A stretch of 60,000 nucleotides of DNA, taken from assembly GCF_029227915.1 (NCBI RefSeq), contig NC_079889.1:3288001-3348000 (forward strand). Direction: 5' to 3'. The translations under genes were made by a program, and so were the position numbers. This document shows positions 11,766-22,720 of the stretch, in pieces. Every line of letters begins with the position of its first letter. Within the stretch, counting starts at the first letter, position 1. A model generated the notes under the pieces. That model saw only the letters and a program-made list of their open reading frames with translations, was not told the origin of the DNA and ran no database searches. This stretch comes from Hydractinia symbiolongicarpus (Eukaryota; Cnidaria; Hydrozoa; Anthoathecata; Hydractiniidae).

Positions 11766-12912
11766 AGAACATATTGAGAATAATGAGGATAGCATTTGTC
11801 AAAAAAGTTAAGAACATAGAGGCTGATATCTTCTTTGATTTTATGCGTGATTTTCTTGATTATAAGTTTAGGTCTGTTTAAAGCAAACTGTTCTTTTAAT
11901 ATTTTGGATTGAAATATTTCGGTAGATATACAATACACCAAATGATTCAAGTTTTTTTATTTCTCTATTTCATGTTTCAACTATTAATTTTTTATATTTT
12001 GAGTATAACTTTGGAAGGTTTGCCATATGCAATAGACTGAATAGCTGATTTTGTAAGACTTAACAAAAAATGTTGAATTTTTTTTAATGTTTGATATCTT
12101 TTTTCTTCCTGGTGTACTTCTGGAATGGCAAAGCAAGTATATAGTTTTATCGTATTCCGTTTTTTACGTAACGGTTGTTATACGCTTTTGATTTTTTTGG
12201 ACATTTTCCATTTTATTTCATAATTTTTTTGTTTTGTTTTTTAGGTTTTTTGTTTCAACGTTTATAAACATAGAATAATGCAGATTGTAAGCAACCTCGA
12301 TCACAGGGCTTTTTTTCCTTTGCCATCCCGTCATAAAAAAGACAAAGAGCCCGTTGTCGAGGTTGAAATGCGAATTTTGAAAATTGAAGTTACTGTGTTG
12401 TATGTTTTTGTATTGTATCCTTTACATCGGTTTAATAAGAGATTCAGTGAATTCTTCCACAGGAATTTGGCTAGTTAATATTATTGTACCAATTTTTTAT
12501 AATCAAAGCGTTTTATTCTTGCTTAAATGCAATGCTGGTGGCAAAATTACCTCTTTCCCAAACGACACCCAAAATACGCTGCTTCCTCATAAGTAAGATT
12601 TTTTTAACCAAGAAAGCAAGAAGATTTTTTTGTTTATTTATCTAAATTATTTCAATTACATTTGGTTGCTTTGTATAAGTTCAGATATAAGATGACAACA
12701 ACATAGCGTGTTTCTCTGTTCTGCATATAAGTTGCTGGCAACTAAATGGTTGCTTTTTGTCTGGGTGGAAAGATGTAATTATAAAACGTACCATGAAACC
12801 GCCGTAAACCATGCTAAAAAACGTAAGTGATGATCTTTAAATGAAAATATTTGAAACTTTTGGATTTAGCTGAAATGCTATGACTTCAAATTAAACAGAC
12901 AAAATACAGTTA
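11766..12912. other. Repeat-derived gene-poor stretch
   Basis: Contains a fragment related to the Helitron interior at about 11890-12030 and the foldback at 12292-12365. Otherwise it is AT-rich sequence with no supported gene. Confidence 0.35.
12292..12365. repeat. Palindromic foldback element
   Basis: Left arm CAACCTCGATCACAGGGCT and right arm AGCCCGTTGTCGAGGTTG are imperfect reverse complements around a loop of about 37 bases. From memory, CAACCTCG...GGGCT palindromes are dispersed in other marine invertebrate genomes; that recollection was not verified here. Confidence 0.6.
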
Positions 12913-13036
12913 TCTCTTTAATAATAACCGTATTTTGTCTGTCTGTCCGTGATAGGAGAGTCCCGTGACGGAAACACGAAATGCGATATATAAAGGACGG
13001 GCGACTCCGTGGATTTTTCCACGGGTTAACGGCTAG
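12913..13036 (+). mobile_element. Minimal Helitron (124 bp)
   Basis: It starts TCTCTTTAATAATAACCG after an A, followed by GTCTGTCTGTC. It ends with hairpin CCGTGGATTTTTCCACGG, then a short spacer and GGCTAG. Essentially only the two termini remain. The 3' end joins the next element directly as CTAG|TC. Confidence 0.78.
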
Positions 13037-13172
13037 TCTATATTATAATACCCGTATACGTCTGTCTGTCTGTCACGCATAATGGTAGCTTAGCTGCGCA
13101 ATAGCAAGAAGCACGCAATGCGATATAAAAAGGACGGGCGAACCCGTGGATTTTCCACGGGCTAACGATTAG
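13037..13172 (+). mobile_element. Minimal Helitron (136 bp), second of a dimer
   Basis: It begins TCTATATTATAATACCCG immediately after the CTAG of the previous copy. It ends with hairpin CCCGTGGATTTTCCACGGG, spacer, and TTAG, a one-base change from the usual CTAG, followed by T. GGACGGGCGAACCCG before the hairpin is shared with the copies at 14419 and 48222. Confidence 0.75.
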
Positions 13173-13499
13173 TTTTCATAAAGATTCCACAAATTTGATG
13201 GAAAAATACTTCACATTTGTTATTCGCAATAGGAATTTCTCATTGAAGTCATTTTAATTCGGTTTGTCTGTTCAGTATTTATATTATTGTGAAAAGTTGA
13301 TCATTTATTGAACATGATAGTAGGCGAAATCATTCTCCAATCATCGGGCACATCAAAATAATGTTGAGCATCTGGTTATATAATTGCAAAGGATTAAAAT
13401 TCCAAAAAATTAACTAATTAGGAACAAGCTGACAATTGTAGTTAATTACTGTTATTATTACTTTTTGGACGTATTTTGAAATAACTACTTCTTCTGCAT
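13173..13499. other. Spacer, nothing recognised
   Basis: AT-rich sequence between the Helitron dimer and the Penelope-like remnant; no feature seen. Confidence 0.3.
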
Positions 13500-14418
13500 G
13501 GTTGGCAACCAAATCTCACAATGTTGATACGGAATGCTTTTTATGCGTTCGTCACATTCTACGTTACTGATGGTTTCTCTATCTTCTTAGTTGCTGTTCT
13601 GGATTCTCAGTTGATGATTTTCTTCTCATCCCAGTTAAACTGATGAATATTGCTCCCGTGATGATGCCCAATTTTGCACTCCATTCCTCACAGCGCGCAT
13701 ATGTTCTTGAACTTACTGCTTAAATCTTCTTTTTTGTTTCGCCTATTTATACTGTCTCACAATATTTACACGGGATGTCGTAAACAACATCGCTTTGTTC
13801 TTCCAGGTTAACTTTGTCTTTTGGTTTAAACAAAGTGCTTGATAGTGTATCTTTAAAAGTAAGAATGCATTGGATCTTGTGCTGCTTTAAAACTCCAGGA
13901 AGAAAGTGTAGGAATGCTTATAGGATGAATTTAACTAATGCTACCCTGTTGTCTTTGCCTATTTACCCGTTGGATCTTCTTTATAATATACTTTCTAACT
14001 GCGTGATGACTAGCTGTATTTGTTTGCAATAAATGCATTCTTCACATCTTCAATCTCATTCATCCTCTTCTTTTCTTCACTGACTACGCTGTTTGGCACG
14101 ATCAAGTAATGAAGAGATGACGCTTTCTTTGACAGATTTTTGTTGATTTGATTCGTTGTTTCAAAGTACTGGTCAGTGCCTGTTTGTTTACGAAACAGTG
14201 AAACTGAAATGGTACTATTCTTGCACTTGACTAACGTGTCAAAGAAAGCGATGCTTCCATCTTGTTCACGCTCAACAGTGTATTTGATTTGTTGCTGGAG
14301 TCTGTTGATGTGTTTATGGAACTTTTTTCAATGGAATCTTTTGATAATGGCGGATACGTCGTTAACTATTCCAACCGTTGGTTATTGTGCGTTTTCTTGT
14401 ACGTATATGTTGGCAATA
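13500..14418 (-). pseudogene. Penelope-like retroelement remnant (RT end plus GIY-YIG)
   Basis: The minus strand, read from 14418 downward, shows a reverse-transcriptase C-terminal part (INRLQQQIKYTVEREQDGS, then FFDTLVKC and SLFRKQTGTDQYF). This is followed after frameshifts by the GIY-YIG endonuclease start DVVYDIPCKYCETV and IGETKK. These blocks are characteristic of Penelope-like elements. The copy is dead. The catalytic YVDD-like site reads IVND, a stop follows NKYS, the tyrosine of the YIG motif is a stop codon, and reading switches frame several times. The 5' part is missing; the visible edge is exactly the Helitron at 14419, which probably inserted into it. Limits at 13500 are approximate. 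Confidence 0.75.
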
Positions 14419-14583
14419 TCTCTATAATAATAGCAGTCCTCTATCTGTCTCTGCGCAGACCCCCCGCTGAGTTAGAAAATGATGTTACGGAAACACGAAT
14501 ATCAAATGCGATATATACTTTGTTGCGACGGGTGAATATAAAGGACGGGCGAACCCGTGGATTTTTCCACGGGCAACGACTAG
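14419..14583 (+). mobile_element. Short Helitron (165 bp)
   Basis: It starts TCTCTATAATAATAGC after an A and ends with hairpin CCCGTGGATTTTTCCACGGG, then CAACGACTAG, followed by T. It is nearly the same sequence as the minus-strand element at 48222-48398, including GTTAGAAAATGATGTTACGG. It lies at the broken edge of the Penelope-like remnant. Confidence 0.82.
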
Positions 14584-16208
14584 TATAATATAATGTTATA
14601 TATATTATAATACGGCTTTTGTTATCGAGGCTCGTTAAAAAAAGGCGATTAAGTTACATCGTATTTGTTTTGCCATGTTCCCGTAACACAATTTTCTTAT
14701 CGCAGGTAGGCAGACAGGTAGGAAGGTAATTTTTTTCAGCATGAATAATGCCATTAAGTCATTAAGCTTGGTACATTTCTAAGTGGTAGTAATTAAAGAT
14801 TATCGAGGTAAAAACAATAGAATATATCACTTGAATCATAACGTCGTTATTTCAGTGGATCGCTACTCTCTTGTTGTACTGGAAAAAGCTACCTCTGCCT
14901 AAAAAATTCGCCCCTTTGTATAGCACACAATTATTCTAATGTCTTTTTTGTCAGTGCAAGACTCAATCAAAGTTGTATGTCTATAAATCTTCCCCAGCTC
15001 TCCCTGCTTTTAATTACGCTTAAAAACAAACTTATTAGTAACGTTGTTAAAGAACATATATTTTTAGTTTAAAAGTTCTGAAGTTGTTACGCTCGTTTGC
15101 ATTTGAAGCTTTGTAGTTGGTGTTTTCAAACACTTATTTTAGGAATTAATTAAGCTTGAGGAATTGTACAAAGGTATGGGCAAGTAAATTCGCTGTTATT
15201 TTTCTGTGTAGACCAGCTATAATAAAAGTTAGTCATTTTTTACCCTGCTAAGTTCTAATAATAGAATTAAGAAATAGAACTCGTCGTTAAAAAAAGAAAA
15301 GAAGGAAAAAGGTGTGAATAGAAACGGAGCCTTCTTTTTTGTGGCAGGTTAACAACGAATATTTTGATAAATGGTTTTAAATTTGTTGTCGTTCGTTTGA
15401 TGGAGCTTTTCCATCCAAATAAAATGTAAAAAATCATCACCCCCAAAAATATTATTTAAACGATTTTGTGACCTTGGCACAAGTTAACTGCTTTGAATTT
15501 CATAAAGCGTCATTATTGATGCAGTGTTGTTAAAACTTAATTTATGCAGTTCAGTTTTAATCTGTTTTTTGTTTTACAATTTAGTTTATTGATTTCTAGC
15601 TTTGTTTTCGCTATGTTTAGATGCCTATATAGAATGATATCATGATTAAGAGTAGCCACACTTCAGTATCTTAAATTAGAAAATCTTAATTCATATAAAA
15701 ACACTACGTTATAACAACATAATTTAATTTTGTAATTGTAGAAAATTATTTGCTTCCCACTGACTTCCTGTGTCGTAAGGTTAACTATGAGTTGATCATC
15801 TAACTAACTAACACAACCTACACTCAATTGCTTTATATCCCTATTAAAATTTTCATATTATATAACACTATGTTGACAATATATGAACATGGAAATTTTA
15901 AGATGTAACGCTGATAGGTAACTATTAACCTTTAGCATGGCATGATCTCGATTATTGACTATTAAAGTCAAGTGACAATTATTGTAATAAAAAAAATAAA
16001 TCTGTTATTATTCCTATTCTTGTTGGCGCAATTTGTGGTTGTGTAAGGTATTCAAATGAACATTCTTTACATTGATATTATTTAGAAAATTGTTGCAACT
16101 ATTAACGTTCAGAAAAAAAAAAAATAAACAAATTTATCACTGCATCAATGACAAAGTTGTAAAGAAACGTGGACAGTTAAAGCAAGCGTGACTACGTGAA
16201 GAAGGAAG
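14584..16208. other. Upstream region of the class C receptor gene
   Basis: A partial Helitron-like 5' motif (ATATATTATAATACGGC) lies just inside the left edge. The rest is AT-rich with no recognised exon. The receptor promoter should lie here, but no element can be assigned with confidence. Confidence 0.35.
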
Positions 16209-18332
16209 ATGATAACATTGGTATATATGGCATCGATAGTTCGCAATTCGATTTTAACGCTGCTTCTGCTTGGCTTTGTAAACAGTCAACAACAATGTGG
16301 TAAATTAAACACTGACATGGCGTCAGTACGAAACGTCATTGGTTTATTTTCATTCACTGATCGTCACAGAAACTACCAGTACGACATGGACAAAATTATA
16401 CAAGAAGTTGCTGTTAAAGATATAGTCCAGTTAAAGAACTTAAAAAGTAAACATATTGGTTACGTTTCAGTTGATGTATGCAATGACGAGCGAGTTTTGT
16501 TAGAAACGTTAACACTTTTGTTCATTGATGAATCCTTTAAGCCAAGTTGGGAAGTAATGATTGCTAGCGTTTCGGATAAGTTAGCCTTCACACTGTTTAA
16601 TATGGCTAATCGTATGTCGCATTTTAGCTTATTCCTTGTTTCGGATAGTGACGTAGATTTAAGAACACATATACTGCCATTAAGCTTTTCCTTTATCCAC
16701 ATATTTCCATTTTCATCCATGCTATATTCTTTGGACAGAATTCGCGCATCAAGAACAAGAAATATCATCATAATAGACTTACAGCACACAAAATATGAAA
16801 GAAAGAAGTTTACCGACGTCCCATTAAGGGCACTTTTGCGTATTCCTAATATATCTGTCCGGATTAAGCGATTTCGAATTGCAGATAATTTCACAATTAA
16901 ACAAGTTGAAAATATTTTGCGGAATCAGGTCAAACAGGGCGATTTTTATTTTATACAATCTAATGTCAAAAAGTTAGCTGAAGAACTTCGCTTTAGCTTT
17001 TTTAAGCCGCTTGGTATCATTCCGTTTGTTCTGTCACGTTTGGATTTCCAGCGAAAAGAGATTGTTGACTATTGCATCAAATCATCTTTTATTCCTCCAT
17101 CCCTTTACAATCTGTCAAATTGCAAAGAAAAGAGATTCGTGAGTGAAATCTTCCTGCGTGTAGCTTCAGATGAATTACATTTTGACTTTAAGTCGGCGAC
17201 CGGAGCTTACAGCGACTTTAGAAATGTTCAGGGTTATACGAGGTTATTTTTGGATGAAATACTAAACGGTACAGATACCATAGCAGCAAATATCGCAACA
17301 TGTTCAGAAGGAAAGATTCCACGATATGGAACATATAAAGACAAATTCTGGAGCTTTAACTTTGGACCTTACTGTAAGCTCTGCGAAGGAAATAAGATTC
17401 AAAGTAAATCCGAATGCTTCCCATGCAAACAAGGATATAGAGCAAATAAAAAGAAAACACGATGTATAGACTTCTACCAAACAACATTTTTATCTTTTAG
17501 AGGTAACTCCGGTTTAGTAATACTGGTTGCATCTGGATTGTTGTTTGTGTTGATATGTTTGGTTATAAGTTTATTTGCACGTTATTGGAATACACCTGTT
17601 GTTAGATCATCAAACCGACCACTTGTGTCTATACAACTCCTCTGCATTTTGTCTCTATCCATCGCATTGCCTTTGCTATTTCTTACAAAGCCTGACAAAG
17701 ATTTATGCACAATACGACCGATTGTTATAGGAGTTCTTCTAACTATTTCCACAACTATAACGTTGAGTAGAACACAGACAGTGCTTGGTATATTCACAAG
17801 ATTAACGGAAATGTCCGGCTTGGAAAAAAATCTAGTGAAAGCTGTAGAATTGTTTTACGTTGTAGTCATGCTTTTTATTGACATTTGCCTTTCGCTGGTT
17901 CTATTTAATGGAAAAACAGGTTCGACTTTGATTAAAACTGATGATAGCAATGAACTTAGATATTTATATTGCAGCACAAATAATATTGTATTTGGTCAGC
18001 TAGTATACGTATCTTTAATTTTATTGGCCAACCTAGTACAAGGATTCCGTGCAAGACGTCTACCTCAAACTTATAAAGAAACCAACGTAATTTCATTATA
18101 TTGTTTCGTCTCAATGATTATGTTAACTTCAATGGGATCGATATACTACAGCCTACAGAACGACTTTAAGAAGGAGGCTGTGCTTTCTTATGCTGTGCTT
18201 CTACTAAACGCCTTTAATTTGATCTTTCTATATGGTCCGAGAGTAAGAAGGCTAACATTAAAGCGCAATAAAAACACAAGTAAGTATTTTCGCACAGTGA
18301 TGCAGCAGAAAGCAAATAAGAATCTAAAGTGA
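16209..18332 (+). CDS. Class C (glutamate-receptor-like) GPCR
   Basis: Single uninterrupted 707-residue reading frame. An N-terminal signal peptide (ILTLLLLGFVNSQQ) precedes an extracellular domain of about 400 residues, shorter and more diverged than the usual Venus-flytrap domain of about 500. A cysteine cluster at about 388-419 (YCKLCEG, ECFPCKQGY, RC) matches the linker before the membrane part in this class. Seven hydrophobic segments follow from about 436 to 677. Recognisable class C landmarks are the run LSRTQTVLGIF after TM3, ANLVQGFRARRLP at TM5 and its following loop, and FLYGPRVRR after TM7. The tail is short and basic. It should sit in the plasma membrane and couple to G proteins; the ligand is unknown. 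Start: ATG 16209; a second ATG at 16227 would still leave a signal peptide. Lack of introns suggests either a retrocopy origin or a clade-specific intronless receptor expansion. Confidence 0.88.
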   Translation: MITLVYMASIVRNSILTLLLLGFVNSQQQCGKLNTDMASVRNVIGLFSFTDRHRNYQYDMDKIIQEVAVKDIVQLKNLKSKHIGYVSVDVCNDERVLLETLTLLFIDESFKPSWEVMIASVSDKLAFTLFNMANRMSHFSLFLVSDSDVDLRTHILPLSFSFIHIFPFSSMLYSLDRIRASRTRNIIIIDLQHTKYERKKFTDVPLRALLRIPNISVRIKRFRIADNFTIKQVENILRNQVKQGDFYFIQSNVKKLAEELRFSFFKPLGIIPFVLSRLDFQRKEIVDYCIKSSFIPPSLYNLSNCKEKRFVSEIFLRVASDELHFDFKSATGAYSDFRNVQGYTRLFLDEILNGTDTIAANIATCSEGKIPRYGTYKDKFWSFNFGPYCKLCEGNKIQSKSECFPCKQGYRANKKKTRCIDFYQTTFLSFRGNSGLVILVASGLLFVLICLVISLFARYWNTPVVRSSNRPLVSIQLLCILSLSIALPLLFLTKPDKDLCTIRPIVIGVLLTISTTITLSRTQTVLGIFTRLTEMSGLEKNLVKAVELFYVVVMLFIDICLSLVLFNGKTGSTLIKTDDSNELRYLYCSTNNIVFGQLVYVSLILLANLVQGFRARRLPQTYKETNVISLYCFVSMIMLTSMGSIYYSLQNDFKKEAVLSYAVLLLNAFNLIFLYGPRVRRLTLKRNKNTSKYFRTVMQQKANKNLK

Positions 18333-20234
18333 AAGACGTTCGGAAACATAGTTCTATTATTTTCATATGATAATATGAACGGTGTAATTCTTAAAAAGAA
18401 GCATTGCATTATTAAAATTAGTTGCTGAAGAAGAATATTCAAAGTTTCCCTTAGTATGATTTGTTATATATTATCATGATTTCTATATAAATGTATAATT
18501 ATTTAGTAGAAGAAGGGTTGTTATTTTCAAGTATTCAAAACGATTCCTATATTTAATACATGCTTTTTTATAAGAATGTGCTTTATAAGGATATCAGACT
18601 TGGATTTCATGGCAAAAATAATGGGTTTATTGTTTAGAGCAATATAGAGATAAGAAAAATAACTATAAAATAAAATACTGAAATGTCTAGTTAATTAAAG
18701 GTTGTCTAGGTTAGCATACACTCTACCAGAATAGCATCAAAGGTGTTAAAACTTTAATAACTTCCAACAATATTTTCTTGCATTAGAATTTTTATTCAGA
18801 ACTAAATTTTCAAAAATCTAAATACTTCCACTAATTTATTAAAGATTTTCTTAAGAATCGCAATCAAATCTTTCATGTATCTAAATAAATAAATATAGCT
18901 TTTTTATAGCTTTAAAGATGTGTAGTTTTAACAAGTAGCTAATTTTAAATAGAGAAGCAGCATATTTGATAACTGCCTTGTACAATCTTAAGGAAATGTT
19001 CGTTAGCACGTGGCATGTTCATTTTTGGCCCCCTGTTTACATGAAGTAACGAAGTTTGCTTCGTCAGGGCTTTTAATATAATTATGGGTATGATAATAAT
19101 GACGTTTTCCCTTACAAAAGCATCCGGTTTGGTATTGGTTTAAATTAACAGTTTAGTTTATTTTTTTACATATACATTTGAAAAGAAAATAATGGCTAAT
19201 ACAACGACTTTTAGAAAAAACATTTGTGTTTGAAAAAGTATAAGTCACCAAGCTTGAAAATAAATGCCTAACGAGACTAATAAATTAAAATTCGTTTGGT
19301 ATTTGTATAATTGCATGGAATGTAGTTACACTAATGCGGTAAACAAAAGATAATGTGCTAACATGGTTGCTTGGTTGTTTGCCATCAACTTAAAATTTTT
19401 TAGAGACATTAATTGTCTTTTCTAACCTGTCGATCTGTTATTTTTCCAACATATTATTGCTGGGGGACTTTTGCCTTCCCGCTACATTACTTATATTGAA
19501 AGTTTTTAAATTAAATTCAAATTGGCACGGTTATAATTTCATATGAAAAGATGTTTACTATAACTTTATTAGTAGAAACTTAAAATTTGCTTTATTAAAT
19601 CCATTTATGTTATACTTTTGGCATTTCCATTTTTTGAAAAAAATCATCAATTATTTTCATTTATTAACACCCATTTCATTTATTAGCAACCCCTCCCGTT
19701 TAAGGATTTTGAAAAAAAATATCATTTTCTGCAGGTGAAATAAAATGGAACACCGTCTTCTATTAAAACTTATGTCTATACAACAGTGTTAATCAATGTG
19801 CGGATATTATCTTTCAACATTTATATTTATGATAACAAGGAAATACAAAGAAATTGTTATGACCTTTTGATTATTGTTGCAATGCAAGGGTATCATATTC
19901 AAACCATCTCGTACACATTTGCCGCTTGAGATAGTTGTTCGACATTAGCGTAAGAAAAACTCGATATTAGCCTGAGAAAAACAAGTCTAACCCAAATACC
20001 CCCCTTCCGTAATGACACCCCCCTCATTTTGTGATTTCTACAAAGTCCACCTAGTCCCATTTATTAACAACCCCCCTGATTATAATCTTTTCTAAATGTA
20101 TCGACCCTCCCCTGGCAGCTAATTGTAGGGGGTTGCACCCTTTAACAAGCCTGATTTAAAGTAAGTACTTTCAAAATTCATTATTACGATTTAACGTGGT
20201 CCTAGAAAACTGCAATTTTGAAGAGCATGTGAAA
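18333..20234. other. Gene-poor stretch downstream of the receptor
   Basis: AT-rich DNA with possible polyadenylation signals (AATAAA-type near 18670). C-rich degenerate patches of ACCCCCC type recur around 19680 and 19990-20110. No exon recognised. Confidence 0.35.
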
Positions 20235-20441
20235 TGTAGTATGAAAATGTGACTTAGGCAGTTTTGTGGGAGCTTTTGCAAGTGAGAAAATGTAACATAG
20301 ACAGTTTTGTGGGAGCAGTTGCAAGTATGACAATGTGATATAGACAGTTTTTGGGACTTTTGCAAGAATGTAAATATAACATAGACAGTTTTGTGGAAGC
20401 AGTTGCAAGTATGAAGATGTAACTTAGATAGTTTTGTGGGA
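20235..20441. repeat. 43-bp minisatellite, about 4.8 copies
   Basis: The unit GACAGTTTTGTGGGAGCAGT plus TGCAAGTATGACAATGTGAT plus ATA repeats in tandem with 10-20 percent divergence; one unit has a short deletion (GACAGTTTTTGGGACTTTT). Open frames on the minus strand here are translations of the repeat, not a gene. Confidence 0.85.
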
Positions 20442-20627
20442 TAAGAAATACAAAACAGCAATTAATCAATTTTGTGGTCACATATACCCTTTAAGATGGT
20501 GCATCATGTTTTACATCATGTTCCACAACTCCTGGCAGAAATTTTTCATGATCTTAACTTCCTTCAGATTCCAAATTTTTTTCATCAATTGTTTATTTCT
20601 AACTTCAAACTACAAACTGTTTATTTC

Positions 20628-20720
20628 GGGCAATACCTTCGAATATTGACCTCTGTCACGTATTACCCTCGCAACCTTGGGCAATACTTTGACGTCGGTC
20701 AATATTCTCCGGTATTGCCC
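20628..20720. repeat. Foldback MITE-like palindrome
   Basis: Left arm GGGCAATACCTTCGAATATT followed by GACC; right arm GGTCAATATTCTCCGGTATT followed by GCCC. The arms pair with a few mismatches over 24 bases around about 45 bases. No coding content; no clear target duplication. Confidence 0.65.
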
Positions 20721-21169
20721 TCATGAACATTTATTATAGGGTTAACATAAGGTAGTCAAAAATTCGGCTAACAATGCAACTATATTATAACACATATACG
20801 CTATCATTTTGTTACTTGAAGGTACGGCTTAAGTTTCTTTGGGAGGGCAGGGTCAGGACAGTGATTTTGCTTATAGAATGGAAAGAATACACAGACCTTT
20901 AACTCGACCGTATTTGGAAAATGGACAATGCGCAGGCCACAAGTCAAAAGCATCCTACCTTGAATGGATACGGAGACTCAATATAATACCTTTAGCTTGA
21001 GTTCAGTTAAAACAAACATGGCAATGAAATTTAGGTTGATAGATTTTCGATCATTAATTATGAAACTTGTGTCAACGTTGGGTTTTTTTAGTTACCATAT
21101 ATGCATCATTTTAAGTATTACTTAAATAATGTTACAGTTAACTTTTATATGTCTTTAGCAAATTACGCT
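20721..21169. other. Spacer, nothing recognised
   Basis: About 450 bases with no supported gene or repeat between the foldback and the minus-strand Helitrons. Confidence 0.3.
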
Positions 21170-21292
21170 GTGGAGTGGAGAAAGTTCAAGAGTTCGCCCG
21201 TCTTCTAGATGCTGCATTGCGTGCGCCTGGCTACTTGCGGTAACATTTTGCGTGACAGAAGTATACAAAGTATACGGCCATTATTATAGAGA
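21170..21292 (-). mobile_element. Decayed minimal Helitron
   Basis: On the minus strand it starts TCTCTATAATAATGGCCG at 21292 and passes ACGCAATGCAGC and GACGGGCGAAC, as in the copy at 13037. The hairpin and CTAG end are eroded, so the left limit is approximate. It directly follows the CTAG of the neighbouring element. Confidence 0.55.
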
Positions 21293-22720
21293 CTAGTCGG
21301 AAGTAACTGTTGTTGAACGCCCTAAGGAGCGCCTAATAAGAACCGTAAATTGTGCGACACGGTCAAGTGGAGCGTGTTAGTACGGTTATACAGTATGTTG
21401 TCAACGGAGAGAAGCGCTCACAAACTTTTTCGCAGCTTTAGATGAAAAAAAAGCAATGTATACAACTGGTTATTACCCAATCATAGCAAAAACAGTTGGC
21501 CAAACTTTTTAAGTTTGCGGAATAAGTTTCCGTGAATGTTCAAAACTTAAACATGACAGCAGACCAAGAACGAAAAATATCCTTTTCTAAAAAACTTTAT
21601 TCCAACTTCGGTTTAAGTAAAAGCACAGAAAAAAGCCAGGCATTACCCCATCCAGCTAAAAGATACTCCATAATTGGAGCGCTCTAGTACAGGTATACAG
21701 TATGTCGCAAATCGAGTGAAGCGCACACAACATTATGGTATTTCGGGTATAACATTTTTTTCAAAAAAATCTTTTTAGCACAATTAGCGAAATAAAAACA
21801 CAGTTTACGACCCGTTGTTACCCCGTCATAGGAAAAAACAATTGGGTTGAGCACTTAGTACAGGTACAACGTATCACACATCTGTATAGGTGTAATACCC
21901 TTTTCCAAAAAATATTTACCTTCGGTTTAAATAAAAACACAGGAAACAGCCCGTTGTTACACTATGCACCTTAACAATCAGTCAGTAATTTTACTTTGTG
22001 GAAAAAGTTTGTTAAAAGTAAAAACACAGTTTACAATCTGTTTTACCCTGTTAAAGCAAAAACAATCATGCAACATTCCTGTGGAAGTTTAAAAATTAAT
22101 GGTGACACCGGACTTAGCGCTTAGTACAGGTAAACCATGTTGCACATGCATATAGGTGTAATACCCCTTTGAAAAACAAATAAACGCAACTCCAGTTTAA
22201 ATAAAAACCGTGTCACACATGAGTATAGGCGTGATAACATTTTGCAAAAGAATTTATGGCAACTTCGGTTGAATAAAACTAGGAAACCGCATGTCGTTCC
22301 CAGTCTAGTTAAAAAAAATTACTCAGCAATTTTATTTTACAGAATAAATTTTCATAACAGTAATAAAATCTGTGGCTACCTACTGTATTCAGCATAATTA
22401 TTATTAGGATTTTTGTTGGGAGCAAAACTGTATGTATTTGGCTATTTCACTTTTTAGTTAGAGGTACCCAAAGAGTTATAACCACAACAACAAATACCAA
22501 ATGATTATTAGTATACTAAACTGAATAAAAACTTCAAAAGAATAGGAACAAGTAAAGCAAAGTAAGCCTCACTTGTGTAAAATCTGCGTTCCTTGCCAAA
22601 ATCCTAAAATTAGACGTAAATATGTATGCACCTTAACATGTGAAAACAAAGAGAAAACAAACATTAAAAAATTCAAAACCTTATAGAAGACAAAAAGGAA
22701 CTATTATCCTTGTCTGTTCA
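21293..22720 (-). mobile_element. Helitron copy lacking its hairpin and 5' end
   Basis: Homologous to the minus-strand elements at 44242 and 46553, sharing AAGTAACTGTTGTTGAACGCC, TAGTACAGGTATACAGTATG and AAACACAGGAAACAGCCCG. The 3' terminus (CTAG at 21293-21296) is kept, but the bases that form the CCCGGCG hairpin in the other copies are precisely missing after CTAGTCGG. Similarity ends near 22720 with no 5' TC end. The interior is a run of degenerate repeats of roughly 150-200 bases. Confidence 0.65.

Noticed and set aside
13814-14427. Plus-strand open frames with hydrophobic stretches
   Set aside because: The minus strand encodes recognisable Penelope-like blocks; the plus frames are shadows.
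16460-16894. 144-codon open frame antisense to the receptor
   Set aside because: It lies wholly opposite the strongly supported receptor frame and shows no domain.
20171-20481. Overlapping minus-strand open frames with repeated peptide
   Set aside because: They are translations of the 43-bp minisatellite in different frames.
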